Assembly: GCA_903887775.1 (NCBI GenBank)
Contig: CAISRB010000024.1
Coordinates: 62,001 to 126,000 of the forward strand
Direction: 5' to 3'
Source: an uncultured Bacteroidales bacterium
GTDB lineage: Bacteria > Bacteroidota > Bacteroidia > Bacteroidales > FEN-979
DNA: 64,000 nt
This document shows positions 7,274 through 15,589 of this stretch, piece after piece. Position 1 is the stretch's first letter, and every line of letters starts with the position of its first letter. The notes beneath the pieces were generated by a model that had not been told where the DNA came from, did not search any database, and saw only the letters and a program-made list of their open reading frames with translations. Made by a program: the position numbers and the translations under genes.

Positions 7274-9215
7274 CCTTCTCCTCAGGTGCGCAGCGATCCT
7301 GTTGTTTGTTTTGTTGCTTTGTTTTGTATTGCGCAATCCGGTCCTGATGGCTATTGTAGGATCGAAAGTCAATCGCTTCAATGCAGGGTATCACGCTGAT
7401 CTTAAGATACACAAAGCAAAGTTTGAGGGGATCTCAACCGTTTTCCTGACAGGGATAAGCCTGAAACCTGCTTTTGGCGATTCCCTGCTGCACATCGATA
7501 CGCTCATAGTTTCGTTTAATACATGGAAGCTCTTTTCCGGCCGTCTGAATATCTCATCGGCTGGTATCCACAATTTTTACCTGATGGTGAGCCGCAGGGA
7601 CAGCCTTACCAACTACCAGTTTCTTTTGCAAACCAGGAAACCCCTGTTAACCGAAAGCAATCCGGACCGGACAAGCCCGGAACCTGTTCCTGCTTCCCGG
7701 GAGTTTAACTTCTCTGAAACTGCGAACCGTATTTTCCGCTGGGTATTCGACAGGATCCCGGAGCAGATGGATATCAGCAACCTGAATATCCGCAGTACAA
7801 CGAACGATCATGTGGTAGCGGTTCATATCGACAGATTTCCATTGCAGGATCACAGCTTCACGACTAAAATTAAAATCAGGGAGGATTTGCTTGAAGCTGA
7901 ATGGAAGGCGGAAGGTAAACTCGACAGCCGGAACCGGATAGCAGAAGCTACTTTGTCATCCGCAGACAACACAAAAATTTCAATGCCATATATCGGGTTT
8001 AAGTGGAATGCAGGCTTTTGCTTCGATTCACTGACATTTAATCTTTTGGCAGAAAGTTTTAACAATGATGAGGCAGGGATCAAAGGCAAAATAGCTTTTA
8101 AGGGGCTTAAGATATTTCATGAAAAAATAGCAACCGATACGGTAAAGTTTGAAAAACTCGGGATTGATTACCAGCTGAATTTCAAATCCGATGCTGTCGA
8201 ACTGGATTCGGCCACGGAAGTCTTTTTTAATGACCTTGATTTTCATCCTTATATAAAATATAGCCCCGGCCCATCGAGGCAGATCACGATAAAGATAAAC
8301 AAGACGCCATTCCCGGCCCGGCAACTCTTTTCATCCCTGCCCGAAAAGATGTTTGAGAACCTGAAAGGAATAAAAACATCAGGCGAACTTTCATTTAACT
8401 TCGATTTCTTTGTCGACCTGGCCATACCGGATTCGTTAAAATTTGAAATGGAGCTGAAACGTCATCAGTTCAGGGTCCTTTCGTATGGCATGGGAGATTT
8501 GCTGAAACTCGACAGTTCGTTTGTTTATACAGCTTATGAAAATGATGAACCGGTTATGACCTTCAGTGTGGGACCGGTGAATCCGGATTTCAGGAAGATA
8601 TCACAGATATCTCCTTTCCTTCAGTATGCTGTGATGACTTCGGAAGACGGAGGGTTTTACCTCCACAGGGGATTTCTTCCGGAAGCTTTCCGCGATGCTC
8701 TCATCGCTGATATCAAAGAAGGACGGTTTATAAGGGGCGGAAGCACCATCAGCATGCAGCTGATAAAAAATGTTTTTCTCAGCCGGAATAAAACGATGGC
8801 CCGCAAACTGGAAGAGGCGCTGATTGTCTGGCTCATTGAGAACCAGCAGCTATGCAGCAAGGAAAGGATGTTCGAGGTATATCTGAATATTATCGAATGG
8901 GGCCCGCTGATCTATGGAGCAAATGAGGCATCCCGGTTCTATTTTAACAAGGACGCTTCAAAGCTCACGCTTGCAGAAGCAATTTTTATGGCTTCCATCA
9001 TACCGAGGCCCAAATATTTCAAATATAATTTCGATGAAACCGGCCACCTCAGGGCAAGCATGGCCGATTTTTACCGGGTAGTTTCCACAAAAATGCTGAA
9101 CAAGGGATGGATCACACAGCAGGAATTCGACCGCCTCATTCCGGAAGTGGAACTGAAAGGGAAAGCGAGGGAAGCAATATTGAATGTCGAATATCGTTCG
9201 GCGAAGCCGCAATGA
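7236..9215 (+). CDS. AsmA-like / GT51 peptidoglycan glycosyltransferase fusion
   Basis: A large inner-membrane protein ending in a complete GT51 (penicillin-binding-protein type) glycosyltransferase domain, which polymerises lipid II into glycan strands. All five GT51 motifs are visible: SEDGGFYLHRG with the catalytic Glu, RGGSTISMQLIKN, ARKLEEALIVWLIE, KERMFEVYLNIIEWG and GANEASRFYFNKD. No transpeptidase domain follows. Before it come one membrane helix (CAAILLFVLLLCFVL) and some 380 residues of AsmA/DUF748-like beta sequence (HADLKIHKAKFEGI, IDTLIVSFNTWKL). The ORF track starts at 7197. No ATG precedes the helix; TTG at 7236 gives MRLIKESLRG and is my choice. It overlaps the previous gene by 38 bases. 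Confidence 0.82.
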   Translation: MRLIKESLRGTSNLLLRCAAILLFVLLLCFVLRNPVLMAIVGSKVNRFNAGYHADLKIHKAKFEGISTVFLTGISLKPAFGDSLLHIDTLIVSFNTWKLFSGRLNISSAGIHNFYLMVSRRDSLTNYQFLLQTRKPLLTESNPDRTSPEPVPASREFNFSETANRIFRWVFDRIPEQMDISNLNIRSTTNDHVVAVHIDRFPLQDHSFTTKIKIREDLLEAEWKAEGKLDSRNRIAEATLSSADNTKISMPYIGFKWNAGFCFDSLTFNLLAESFNNDEAGIKGKIAFKGLKIFHEKIATDTVKFEKLGIDYQLNFKSDAVELDSATEVFFNDLDFHPYIKYSPGPSRQITIKINKTPFPARQLFSSLPEKMFENLKGIKTSGELSFNFDFFVDLAIPDSLKFEMELKRHQFRVLSYGMGDLLKLDSSFVYTAYENDEPVMTFSVGPVNPDFRKISQISPFLQYAVMTSEDGGFYLHRGFLPEAFRDALIADIKEGRFIRGGSTISMQLIKNVFLSRNKTMARKLEEALIVWLIENQQLCSKERMFEVYLNIIEWGPLIYGANEASRFYFNKDASKLTLAEAIFMASIIPRPKYFKYNFDETGHLRASMADFYRVVSTKMLNKGWITQQEFDRLIPEVELKGKAREAILNVEYRSAKPQ

Positions 9216-9242
9216 ACACCATTGAAACAGACAATTTTGTGA

Positions 9243-9358
9243 ATAATATTGAATGCAAAACGCAACAACGCTCTAACGCAGAACGCAATAACGCTCTAAC
9301 ACAGAACGCTGTAACGCAATAACGCTAGAACGCCCTAACGTAAAAATGTCAAAACGCG
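9243..9358. repeat. AACGC short-period intergenic repeat array
   Basis: About eleven copies of a 7-8 base unit NNAACGC, including two exact copies of AACGCAATAACGCT. It begins just after the GT51 gene and ends before the marC leader. Related arrays, in the reverse orientation, occur at 40264 and 45266. Confidence 0.75.
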
Positions 9359-9395
9359 ATTTTCTTATTATATTTACTGCATAAAATTCCCGCAT

Positions 9396-10019
9396 ATGCA
9401 AGAAATGTCATTTCAGCACTACCTCCTGGGATTGTTTGCCGTGGCCAATAACATTGCGGCCATACCGCTGTATATCAATCTCATACATGGCCGGACGGTA
9501 AAGGAACAGCGCAAGCTCTGTCACATCGCCACCCTGACTGCCTTCCTTACGATGATCATCACGATGCTGGCAGGCCTTGCAGTGCTGAATTTTTTTCAGA
9601 TCAGCGTCCCGGCTTTCCGGATTGCCGGCGGGCTTTTATTGCTCAGTACAGGTTTTGGCATGATGAATTCGGTTGAGAAATCAATTGAACTTACAGAGCA
9701 GACATTTTCAAAAATAATTTCTACTGCAATCATTCCCATTGCTATACCAATAACAACGGGTGCAGGCACAATGTCGACCATCATTCTCTTCTCCGAATCT
9801 GCCCACAATAAACCCTACCTGCAATTTGCATTGCTTGGCGCTATTATAGCGATGACAATCCTCATCTATTTGTCGTTCTGGTATGCGCCGAAGATCGTGA
9901 AGTATCTAGGCACGACGGGTCTTGATGTGCTCACGAAGATCTTCGGCCTGATCACTCTGGCGTTGGGAATTCAGTTCATCCTGACCGGTATTTCACAAGC
10001 CTTCCCAAAGATCTTATAA
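9396..10019 (+). CDS. MarC family integral membrane protein
   Basis: A 207-residue inner-membrane protein with six hydrophobic segments. Family features are FAVANNIAAIPLYINL near residue 14, RIAGGLLLLSTGFGMMN near 75 and IPIAIPITTGAGTMSTII near 115, the conserved MarC pattern. The biochemical role of MarC proteins is not settled, and the old link to multiple antibiotic resistance was withdrawn. An AT-rich block with TATATTTA lies about 25 bases before the start and could be a weak -7 element. The PPK2 gene follows after 10 bases, so the two may be cotranscribed. Confidence 0.88.
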   Translation: MQEMSFQHYLLGLFAVANNIAAIPLYINLIHGRTVKEQRKLCHIATLTAFLTMIITMLAGLAVLNFFQISVPAFRIAGGLLLLSTGFGMMNSVEKSIELTEQTFSKIISTAIIPIAIPITTGAGTMSTIILFSESAHNKPYLQFALLGAIIAMTILIYLSFWYAPKIVKYLGTTGLDVLTKIFGLITLALGIQFILTGISQAFPKIL

Positions 10020-10029
10020 AATATAAACT

Positions 10030-10905
10030 ATGAAGTACGACGAACTGTTATTCTCCGCCAATAAAAAAGCCGGAAAAATGGAAGACTTTGATGCCGGTTA
10101 TACAGGTAAATACAAAAGTCATAAGGAAACGGAAAACGATCTCGCGAAGAACCTGAAAAAGATAGCAACAATTCAGGATAAACTGTATGCCGAAGGCAAG
10201 CAGTCGCTGCTCATCATTTTGCAGGCGCTCGATGCGGCCGGGAAAGACGGAGCTATCAAACACGTGATGTCGGGCCTGAATCCACAGGGATGCAGGGTTT
10301 CCTCATTCAAAGCCCCATCTGTTTATGAACTGGACCATGATTTTCTCTGGCGGGCTCATTGGGAAATCCCTCCCCGGGGAAAGATCGGAATCTTTAACCG
10401 TTCCTATTATGAGGAAGTACTGGTCGTGAGAGTTCATCAAAACATACTGAAATCACAGAAACTGCCTGATATTGCTGAGAAAATTGAAGACGGGCATATC
10501 TGGCAGGAGAGGTATGAAGACATTAATAATTTTGAACTCCATCTTATGCGGAACGGGATGCAGATCCTTAAGTTTTTCCTGAATGTTTCAAAGAATGAGC
10601 AGAAAAACCGCTTCATGGAACGTATCGAAAACCCCGAAAAGAACTGGAAACTTTCCCCCAATGATGTAAAGGAAAGACAATACTGGAACGATTACATGAA
10701 GGTATATTTTAAAATGTTCGAGCATACTTCCACCAAACATGCGCCATGGTACATCATACCGGCTGATAATAAATGGTTCTCCCGAATTGCCATTGGCGAG
10801 ATCATTGAAGCTAAACTTAAAGAAATGGATCCTCAGTATCCCGGGCTGAACGAGGAACAGAAGCAGTCACTGGCGGTTGCAAAAACAGTTCTTGATAAGG
10901 AATAA
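10030..10905 (+). CDS. ppk2: Polyphosphate kinase 2 family protein
   Basis: A 291-residue PPK2 enzyme of the single-domain type. The family transfers phosphate between inorganic polyphosphate and nucleotides, usually making NDP or NTP from NMP or NDP. Visible motifs are the Walker A-like loop ALDAAGKDGAIKHVMSG near residue 65, the Walker B region GIFNRSYYEEVLVVRVH near 122, the lid segment KNRFMERIENPEKNWK near 197 and WYIIPADNKWFSRI near 240. The NRSYYEEV form looks like the class III subgroup, which accepts both AMP and ADP; that subclass call is from memory of the pattern. Ten bases after marC. Confidence 0.9.
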   Translation: MKYDELLFSANKKAGKMEDFDAGYTGKYKSHKETENDLAKNLKKIATIQDKLYAEGKQSLLIILQALDAAGKDGAIKHVMSGLNPQGCRVSSFKAPSVYELDHDFLWRAHWEIPPRGKIGIFNRSYYEEVLVVRVHQNILKSQKLPDIAEKIEDGHIWQERYEDINNFELHLMRNGMQILKFFLNVSKNEQKNRFMERIENPEKNWKLSPNDVKERQYWNDYMKVYFKMFEHTSTKHAPWYIIPADNKWFSRIAIGEIIEAKLKEMDPQYPGLNEEQKQSLAVAKTVLDKE

Positions 10906-10934
10906 AGGCGTTTAACAATATCAAACCGTATTAT

Positions 10935-11498
10935 ATGCGTTCAAAGTTTATTTTAGTTTTCATTGTTTTGATTGCAGGGCACAGCTACAGTCAGAATAAC
11001 CTCAACTCCGAAACAGTCGTGAAGCCCAAATTTATTTCCACGGGCATTGTTCTCCAAGACCTTCAGCAGAATGGCACAAATTCAAAGTATTATGAGACTT
11101 CCCAGGATCTGATTTTCATGGATGAAAACCTCATTGGGGCTCTTAATGCAATCACGCCTAATGTTGTTACACAGGAGAATATTGATTATATAAAATACAT
11201 CAACTCCAGGGACCAGAAACCCTACAGGGAGGTCTGGGATCATAATATTTACTTTAAATATGCTACTACGATCACGGATGTGCAACAGATCCTGACCGAC
11301 CCGGCTGTATTCGCAGATCTGAAAAAACGACTGGGGAGAGAGTTTAACCGACTCGACGTCAATGTTTTCATTACCGGCAGCGACAGGATCATGTTCATCC
11401 TCAGGTCCCCCAACTCACAAGCCGGTGCGTTTTACAGGGCCATACTCGGCAATGGAGAAATCCGTATCGATGAGATTTCCAACTGGAGGGATTCATAG
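10935..11498 (+). CDS. Secreted protein of unknown function
   Basis: A 187-residue protein with a signal peptide (MRSKFILVFIVLIAGHSYSQ). The mature part is mixed alpha/beta and shows no motif I recognise. It follows ppk2 by 29 bases on the same strand and precedes another exported protein, so it may belong to a run of periplasmic or outer-membrane proteins reading to 14.1 kb. Confidence 0.65.
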   Translation: MRSKFILVFIVLIAGHSYSQNNLNSETVVKPKFISTGIVLQDLQQNGTNSKYYETSQDLIFMDENLIGALNAITPNVVTQENIDYIKYINSRDQKPYREVWDHNIYFKYATTITDVQQILTDPAVFADLKKRLGREFNRLDVNVFITGSDRIMFILRSPNSQAGAFYRAILGNGEIRIDEISNWRDS

Positions 11499-11525
11499 TA
11501 ATTCAGGTTGAAAAAATAGCATTAT

Positions 11526-12257
11526 TTGCAAAGCATGAGCGTTATCCACAGGTTTTTGCTGATCACTACTATAATCTGGGCCCCGGTCATACTGTATGCC
11601 CAGCAGAAATCTCCGCCTGTCGATATAGGGAAGGAAAGCATGTACTTCCCGCATCATTTTCAGAAATACCATCTACAGACTGGTCTGGGTTTTGATTTTA
11701 TCAAACTGCCTTTCGACTGGGTCGAGAATGCCCTTGAGGCACCTTTGCTTGATCTTCATCTGACATTTGGCCTGCCGGCCGGATTCTCTCTGGAAGGCAA
11801 CCTCAACACTATCCTTGTATCAAACCAGGTCAGTCTTGGCGCCAGATGGAATTACATTCACAGGAATTTCTCGTTTAACCTGGGATATGACCTTGGTTAT
11901 TCACTGGGGATCATGAATTTCGCCGGTTTTAAAAATACCGGAATGACGCTTATTCATTACCCTAATGCCTCGATAGGATTTAAAACTAAAACGCTTGCAT
12001 TCACCTTCAAGGGCGAAGCTGTAATTATAGCCTGGGGGCAGATGAAAACAGGCGAAGATTTAATGAGCCGCAGCATTAATTTTTTTGACGGGATGACCGG
12101 GGCGATATACCTCGAGCAGCGCATATTCAGGAAAAAAATACTGATCATTGGCTTCAAGGACAATTACGTAAAGTATTACTGGCCGGCTTGGATGGTTTTT
12201 TCAACCTTCGACCGGTATTATCACATTCCCGAACTTCATCTGTTATGGGTATTATGA
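11526..12257 (+). CDS. Predicted outer-membrane beta-barrel protein
   Basis: A 243-residue exported protein with a signal peptide ending near VILYAQQK. The mature part is rich in alternating hydrophobic strands (LHLTFGLPAGFSLEGNLNTILV, SFNLGYDLGYSLG, LAFTFKGEAVII), typical of a small outer-membrane barrel, though the last residue is Leu and not Phe. No specific family is recognised. Its stop codon TGA overlaps the ATG of the GDPD lipoprotein gene (ATGA), which points to coupled translation. Confidence 0.65.
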   Translation: MQSMSVIHRFLLITTIIWAPVILYAQQKSPPVDIGKESMYFPHHFQKYHLQTGLGFDFIKLPFDWVENALEAPLLDLHLTFGLPAGFSLEGNLNTILVSNQVSLGARWNYIHRNFSFNLGYDLGYSLGIMNFAGFKNTGMTLIHYPNASIGFKTKTLAFTFKGEAVIIAWGQMKTGEDLMSRSINFFDGMTGAIYLEQRIFRKKILIIGFKDNYVKYYWPAWMVFSTFDRYYHIPELHLLWVL

Positions 12258-13507
12258 GAAACTGTTTGTTAACTTTATTTTGTATTGCCTTGCTGATGGC
12301 AGGCTGTAACAAGTCAAAGGAGGTGTCTATACCCTCCCCGGGCCCGAATTCTTTATTTACTGAGACTTATCCCTTGCCTGAAGCTTCCAGGAAAGTGATG
12401 GACGGGATATACAATGTAACAGCCGGAAATGAGCTTTTTGGCGACCAGGTGGTGCTGAAATGGTCGAGAAAGAAACTGACTGTGATGTGTTCCGACGGAC
12501 ATTATTTGGTTCTTGATGTCGGACAGCTTGATTCGGTTATTATGATCCAGGGATACTGGAGGTACTGTTATAATGACAATACGGGAATTGCGAGCGCATA
12601 CATCGCCAGGGATGAGGGAGGAAAGGACATCATCGAAGCCAATCCGCATCCTGGCCAGATCATTATCCGCGGGGGGTATGGTTCGAAAGGAAATGAGATC
12701 AACAACCCTCTTCAGTTTGTATATCTGAGGCCTATTTCCCCTTCTGTTCTGAACAAAAAGTTTTCCCTGCTTGCCCACCGTTCCGGAGGAAGGACTTCCG
12801 ACCACCTGCCGGTATCTGAAAACAGTATCGCGATGATCAATTTTACAGAGGGATTGGGGTCCACGGGCATTGAAATTGACGTGCAGCTTACCAGTGACGG
12901 CGTCCCTGTGCTGTACCATGATGCCGACCTCAATATCCGCTTAACCCAGAAAGGACCGGTTTCGGGACCTATTAATGATTTCACTTATCTGCAGTTATTC
13001 TATCTGGTGCGCCTTATCCACGGGGAGCATATTCCGAGGCTGAAAGATGCACTTTATTTCGTTGTTGACAGCACCCTCCTGACCGACGTCTATCTTGACA
13101 TGAAAGAAAAAGTTCCTTCGATAAAGGAGGTCATCCCGATACAAAAGGAAATACTGCAAAGGGCAAAGGAAAAAGGAAGGGATCTGAATATTTATATCGG
13201 ACTGCCATCCCAGGATGCCATAAACGACTTCATGAGCCAGCCCGATTACCAGAAAATCCCTTCTCTTTGTGAATTGTCGGTGGATGACGTGGTAAGAACG
13301 AACTCCATGGTATGGGCGCCTCGCTGGACTGAGGGCACACAGGATGCGCTGGTTGCGCAAATTCACGGACAGGGCCGGCTGGCCTGGACCTGGACCCTCG
13401 ATGATGTAGACTGGATAAAGGAATTTATCAATAACGGGCAGTTCGACGGCATACTCACCAACTACCCCTTCATTGCCGGGTATTATCATTACATCCGGGA
13501 GAATTAG
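12254..13507 (+). CDS. Glycerophosphodiester phosphodiesterase family lipoprotein
   Basis: A lipoprotein with a C-terminal GDPD TIM-barrel. The signal peptide MRNCLLTLFCIALLMAGC ends in a good lipobox. About 150 residues of unassigned beta sequence follow, then the GDPD signature: LAHRSGG, SENSIAMI, GIEIDVQLTSDGVPVLYHD with the metal and catalytic His/Glu/Asp positions, and WTWTLDDVDWIKEF near the end. GDPDs split glycerophosphodiesters into glycerol-3-phosphate and an alcohol; a periplasmic role in phospholipid salvage is plausible. The track start at 12188 runs back into the previous gene. The ATG at 12254 overlaps the preceding TGA; one at 12245 is also possible. Confidence 0.85.
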   Translation: MRNCLLTLFCIALLMAGCNKSKEVSIPSPGPNSLFTETYPLPEASRKVMDGIYNVTAGNELFGDQVVLKWSRKKLTVMCSDGHYLVLDVGQLDSVIMIQGYWRYCYNDNTGIASAYIARDEGGKDIIEANPHPGQIIIRGGYGSKGNEINNPLQFVYLRPISPSVLNKKFSLLAHRSGGRTSDHLPVSENSIAMINFTEGLGSTGIEIDVQLTSDGVPVLYHDADLNIRLTQKGPVSGPINDFTYLQLFYLVRLIHGEHIPRLKDALYFVVDSTLLTDVYLDMKEKVPSIKEVIPIQKEILQRAKEKGRDLNIYIGLPSQDAINDFMSQPDYQKIPSLCELSVDDVVRTNSMVWAPRWTEGTQDALVAQIHGQGRLAWTWTLDDVDWIKEFINNGQFDGILTNYPFIAGYYHYIREN

Positions 13508-13510
13508 GCT

Positions 13511-14098
13511 ATGAAAAGAATTATTATTATCGGCTTGTTTTTCCTGGTTGCAGCCTGGAATGCAGCCGCCCAGCCGGGCGACAGTATCCCGAAAACACGC
13601 AGCCATTACACCCTGGCAATCGGAACAGGATGGTCCCATTATTTTGCCAACATGGACATCGTCCCCGCACGGAATGTTCAGAAAGAATTCATAGGCACTT
13701 CATTCCGCTTTATGTGGGAACCCGAATACAGGCTGAGCCTTGGCCTCGAAACCGGGTTTTACCGTATTTTCAGGGTAGATTCAGCCCTGACAAGCGAATA
13801 TACGATGGATGCCAGGATGTATATGGTCCCGCTGCTGCTCGTTATAAGAATGAGAATAGTGGATAATTTTTACCTTTCCCTGGCGCCCGGAATTGCCGTT
13901 CAGTTCTCACAGATCAAAGGGATTGGAGAAACGATCAGCAGCACCCAGTATTCTTTTGCAAATTTTGAAGCCTGCGCATCTTATCTTTATCCTTTGAACA
14001 AACGATTTGTTATCGGAGGTGAAGCAAGGTTTTTATACATAGGCAAGACAAATGACTATATCATGTCGCTGAATGCTGTCTTCGGTGTGAAACTGTAA
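13511..14098 (+). CDS. Outer-membrane beta-barrel protein
   Basis: A 195-residue exported protein with signal peptide MKRIIIIGLFFLVAAWNAAAQ. The mature part is a run of amphipathic strands such as RLSLGLETGFYRIF, NFYLSLAPGIAVQFS and KRFVIGGEARFLYIG, ending NAVFGVKL, as in small eight-stranded barrels of the OMP_b-brl type. It starts three bases after the GDPD gene, so it is the last gene of that operon. Ligand or role is not visible. Confidence 0.7.
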   Translation: MKRIIIIGLFFLVAAWNAAAQPGDSIPKTRSHYTLAIGTGWSHYFANMDIVPARNVQKEFIGTSFRFMWEPEYRLSLGLETGFYRIFRVDSALTSEYTMDARMYMVPLLLVIRMRIVDNFYLSLAPGIAVQFSQIKGIGETISSTQYSFANFEACASYLYPLNKRFVIGGEARFLYIGKTNDYIMSLNAVFGVKL

Positions 14099-14104
14099 GA
14101 CCTG

Positions 14105-14267
14105 CGATCCCTGACGTCTGTCGCGTAATCCCGATAACAAAGGCAGCAGTCATCATATCACGGGCGCCATCAAGATATGCCCCGATGGTTGTGTTTGAAG
14201 GAAGGCGGAAAAGGAAGAGGATGATGGATACAATGATCAGAGTATGAGGGAGTTTTTTCTTTTCCAT
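14105..14267 (-). pseudogene. Remnant of a YfcC-family transporter
   Basis: On the minus strand from an ATG at 14267 the frame reads MEKKKLPHTLIIVSIILFLF, which resembles the N-terminus of YfcC/AbgT-type membrane transporters, and then jumps to TTIGAYLDGARDMMTAAFVIGI, which resembles an internal segment of the same family. The hundreds of residues that should lie between and after are missing, so this looks like a deletion relic. The ORF track shows it inside 14061..14381, whose first codons are noise. Family assignment is from remembered patterns, not a search. It fills most of the 320-base gap between flanking genes. Confidence 0.45.
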
Positions 14268-14421
14268 TGAAAATATTTTAAGCGTATAAGTGAGAATCGG
14301 TAAATTTATTTTTATTTTTGATTGAGTTATTTTTTTCTGTCGAATTTTCAACAACAGGAACAGATTAATTAAAAATATCATATATTAGCAGAATCAGAAG
14401 TTGAACCCAAAAAAAAATCCT

Positions 14422-15525
14422 ATGAAAAAAATTTTACTTTTTCTTGCAGTAATGTTACTTTACATTACACAAAGCTATTCCCAGGCAACTTTTAACACCG
14501 GAGGTATAAAAGTTGATGTATCCGAATATGGACGTATCAGGATTGCTACGACTGATGGTACGAAACAGCTGGAACGTGCTTCAATTTTAGTCGGGACCTC
14601 TCCGACAGATGTATTTGACTATACAAATGACGCAAACACTCTGGATGACTTCGTTTTAGTCACAAATCCTTTAAAGAGCGATTTTGAAATCTATGGTTCC
14701 GTTGACAACACGTATTCAGACTTACCGCCAAATGTAATTGTAAAACATAATGTCTACGGCTGGAACAACGGCGAATATACTATTGTCAGGTTCAATATCA
14801 AAAATAATGAAACTGATCCCTTAACAACTACCTTGGCAGGGTTAGATATAATACCTTCCTTAAACGATGACTATGGTTTCGATTCTGTTTCATACCTCAG
14901 CACCGAAGGAGTTATCCGGTTTCACAAAGGGAATGAGGTAAATATGGGGATGAAACTTCTGTCATCAACCTTGACCTCCCTTTATTCATTTGAATGGTAT
15001 GACAGTTATTCAGTAGATACAGATTATTGGACATGGATGAATCATGGGTCATTACAGGCATTATATGCTTCAACCACTGCTGACGGACCGGTTACAATTA
15101 CTTCTCAGGGTTCGGTTACATTGGCTCCCGGGGAATCTTTTAATGTATATTATGCCTTGGCTCTCGGAGCTGATCAGACTGCAATGTTAGCCAATATCAC
15201 CGCTGCCGTAACGAAATATGAGGCGTTGATCGTTGGAGTTGCAAAAGTGGCTCCATCAGCAAATGAACTGAGCCTCGGGCAAAATTCCCCCAATCCGTTT
15301 AAACATTCAACAACGATCAGTTATCAGCTGCCAGATGATGGTTTGGTAAGTTTAAAGGTTTATAATACGGTCGGAACCGAAGTGGCTGATTTGGTAAATT
15401 CAAATCAGACAAAAGGCACCCACTCCATTCAATACAATGGGAACGATCTGCCCGACGGTATGTATTATTATACCCTCAGGTTTAATGGCCAGGTCAAATC
15501 AAATAAAATGTTCCTGAACAAATAG
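14422..15525 (+). CDS. T9SS type A sorting-domain secreted protein
   Basis: A 367-residue secreted protein. The ATG at 14422 gives signal peptide MKKILLFLAVMLLYITQSYS; the track start at 14401 is a TTG with a basic tail before it. The middle is beta-rich and unassigned. The C-terminal 80 residues are a type IX secretion sorting domain: LSLGQNSPNPFKHSTTISYQ, VSLKVYNTVGTEVADLV, LPDGMYYYTLRF and SNKMFLNK. Such tails direct export across the outer membrane and attachment to or release from the surface. Protein function is unknown. A strong terminator follows 27 bases after the stop. Confidence 0.8.
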   Translation: MKKILLFLAVMLLYITQSYSQATFNTGGIKVDVSEYGRIRIATTDGTKQLERASILVGTSPTDVFDYTNDANTLDDFVLVTNPLKSDFEIYGSVDNTYSDLPPNVIVKHNVYGWNNGEYTIVRFNIKNNETDPLTTTLAGLDIIPSLNDDYGFDSVSYLSTEGVIRFHKGNEVNMGMKLLSSTLTSLYSFEWYDSYSVDTDYWTWMNHGSLQALYASTTADGPVTITSQGSVTLAPGESFNVYYALALGADQTAMLANITAAVTKYEALIVGVAKVAPSANELSLGQNSPNPFKHSTTISYQLPDDGLVSLKVYNTVGTEVADLVNSNQTKGTHSIQYNGNDLPDGMYYYTLRFNGQVKSNKMFLNK

Positions 15526-15552
15526 CCATCCTGATATTATAATTACTGATAT

Positions 15553-15584
15553 AAAAAAACCCGGGAATTTTCCCGGGTTTTTTT
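15553..15584. terminator. Bidirectional rho-independent terminator
   Basis: A near-perfect hairpin AAAAAACCCGGGAA-TT-TTCCCGGGTTTTTT with A and T tracts on both sides. It lies between convergent genes (T9SS protein on plus, PKD/propeller lipoprotein on minus) and can end transcription from both. Confidence 0.9.
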
Positions 15585-15589
15585 ATGCC

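Noticed and set aside
9243-9358. CRISPR array
   Set aside because: Units are only 7-8 bases with no spacers of constant length, and no cas genes are in the window.
12995-13639. 214-residue minus-strand ORF
   Set aside because: Antisense to the GDPD gene and crossing into the next gene.
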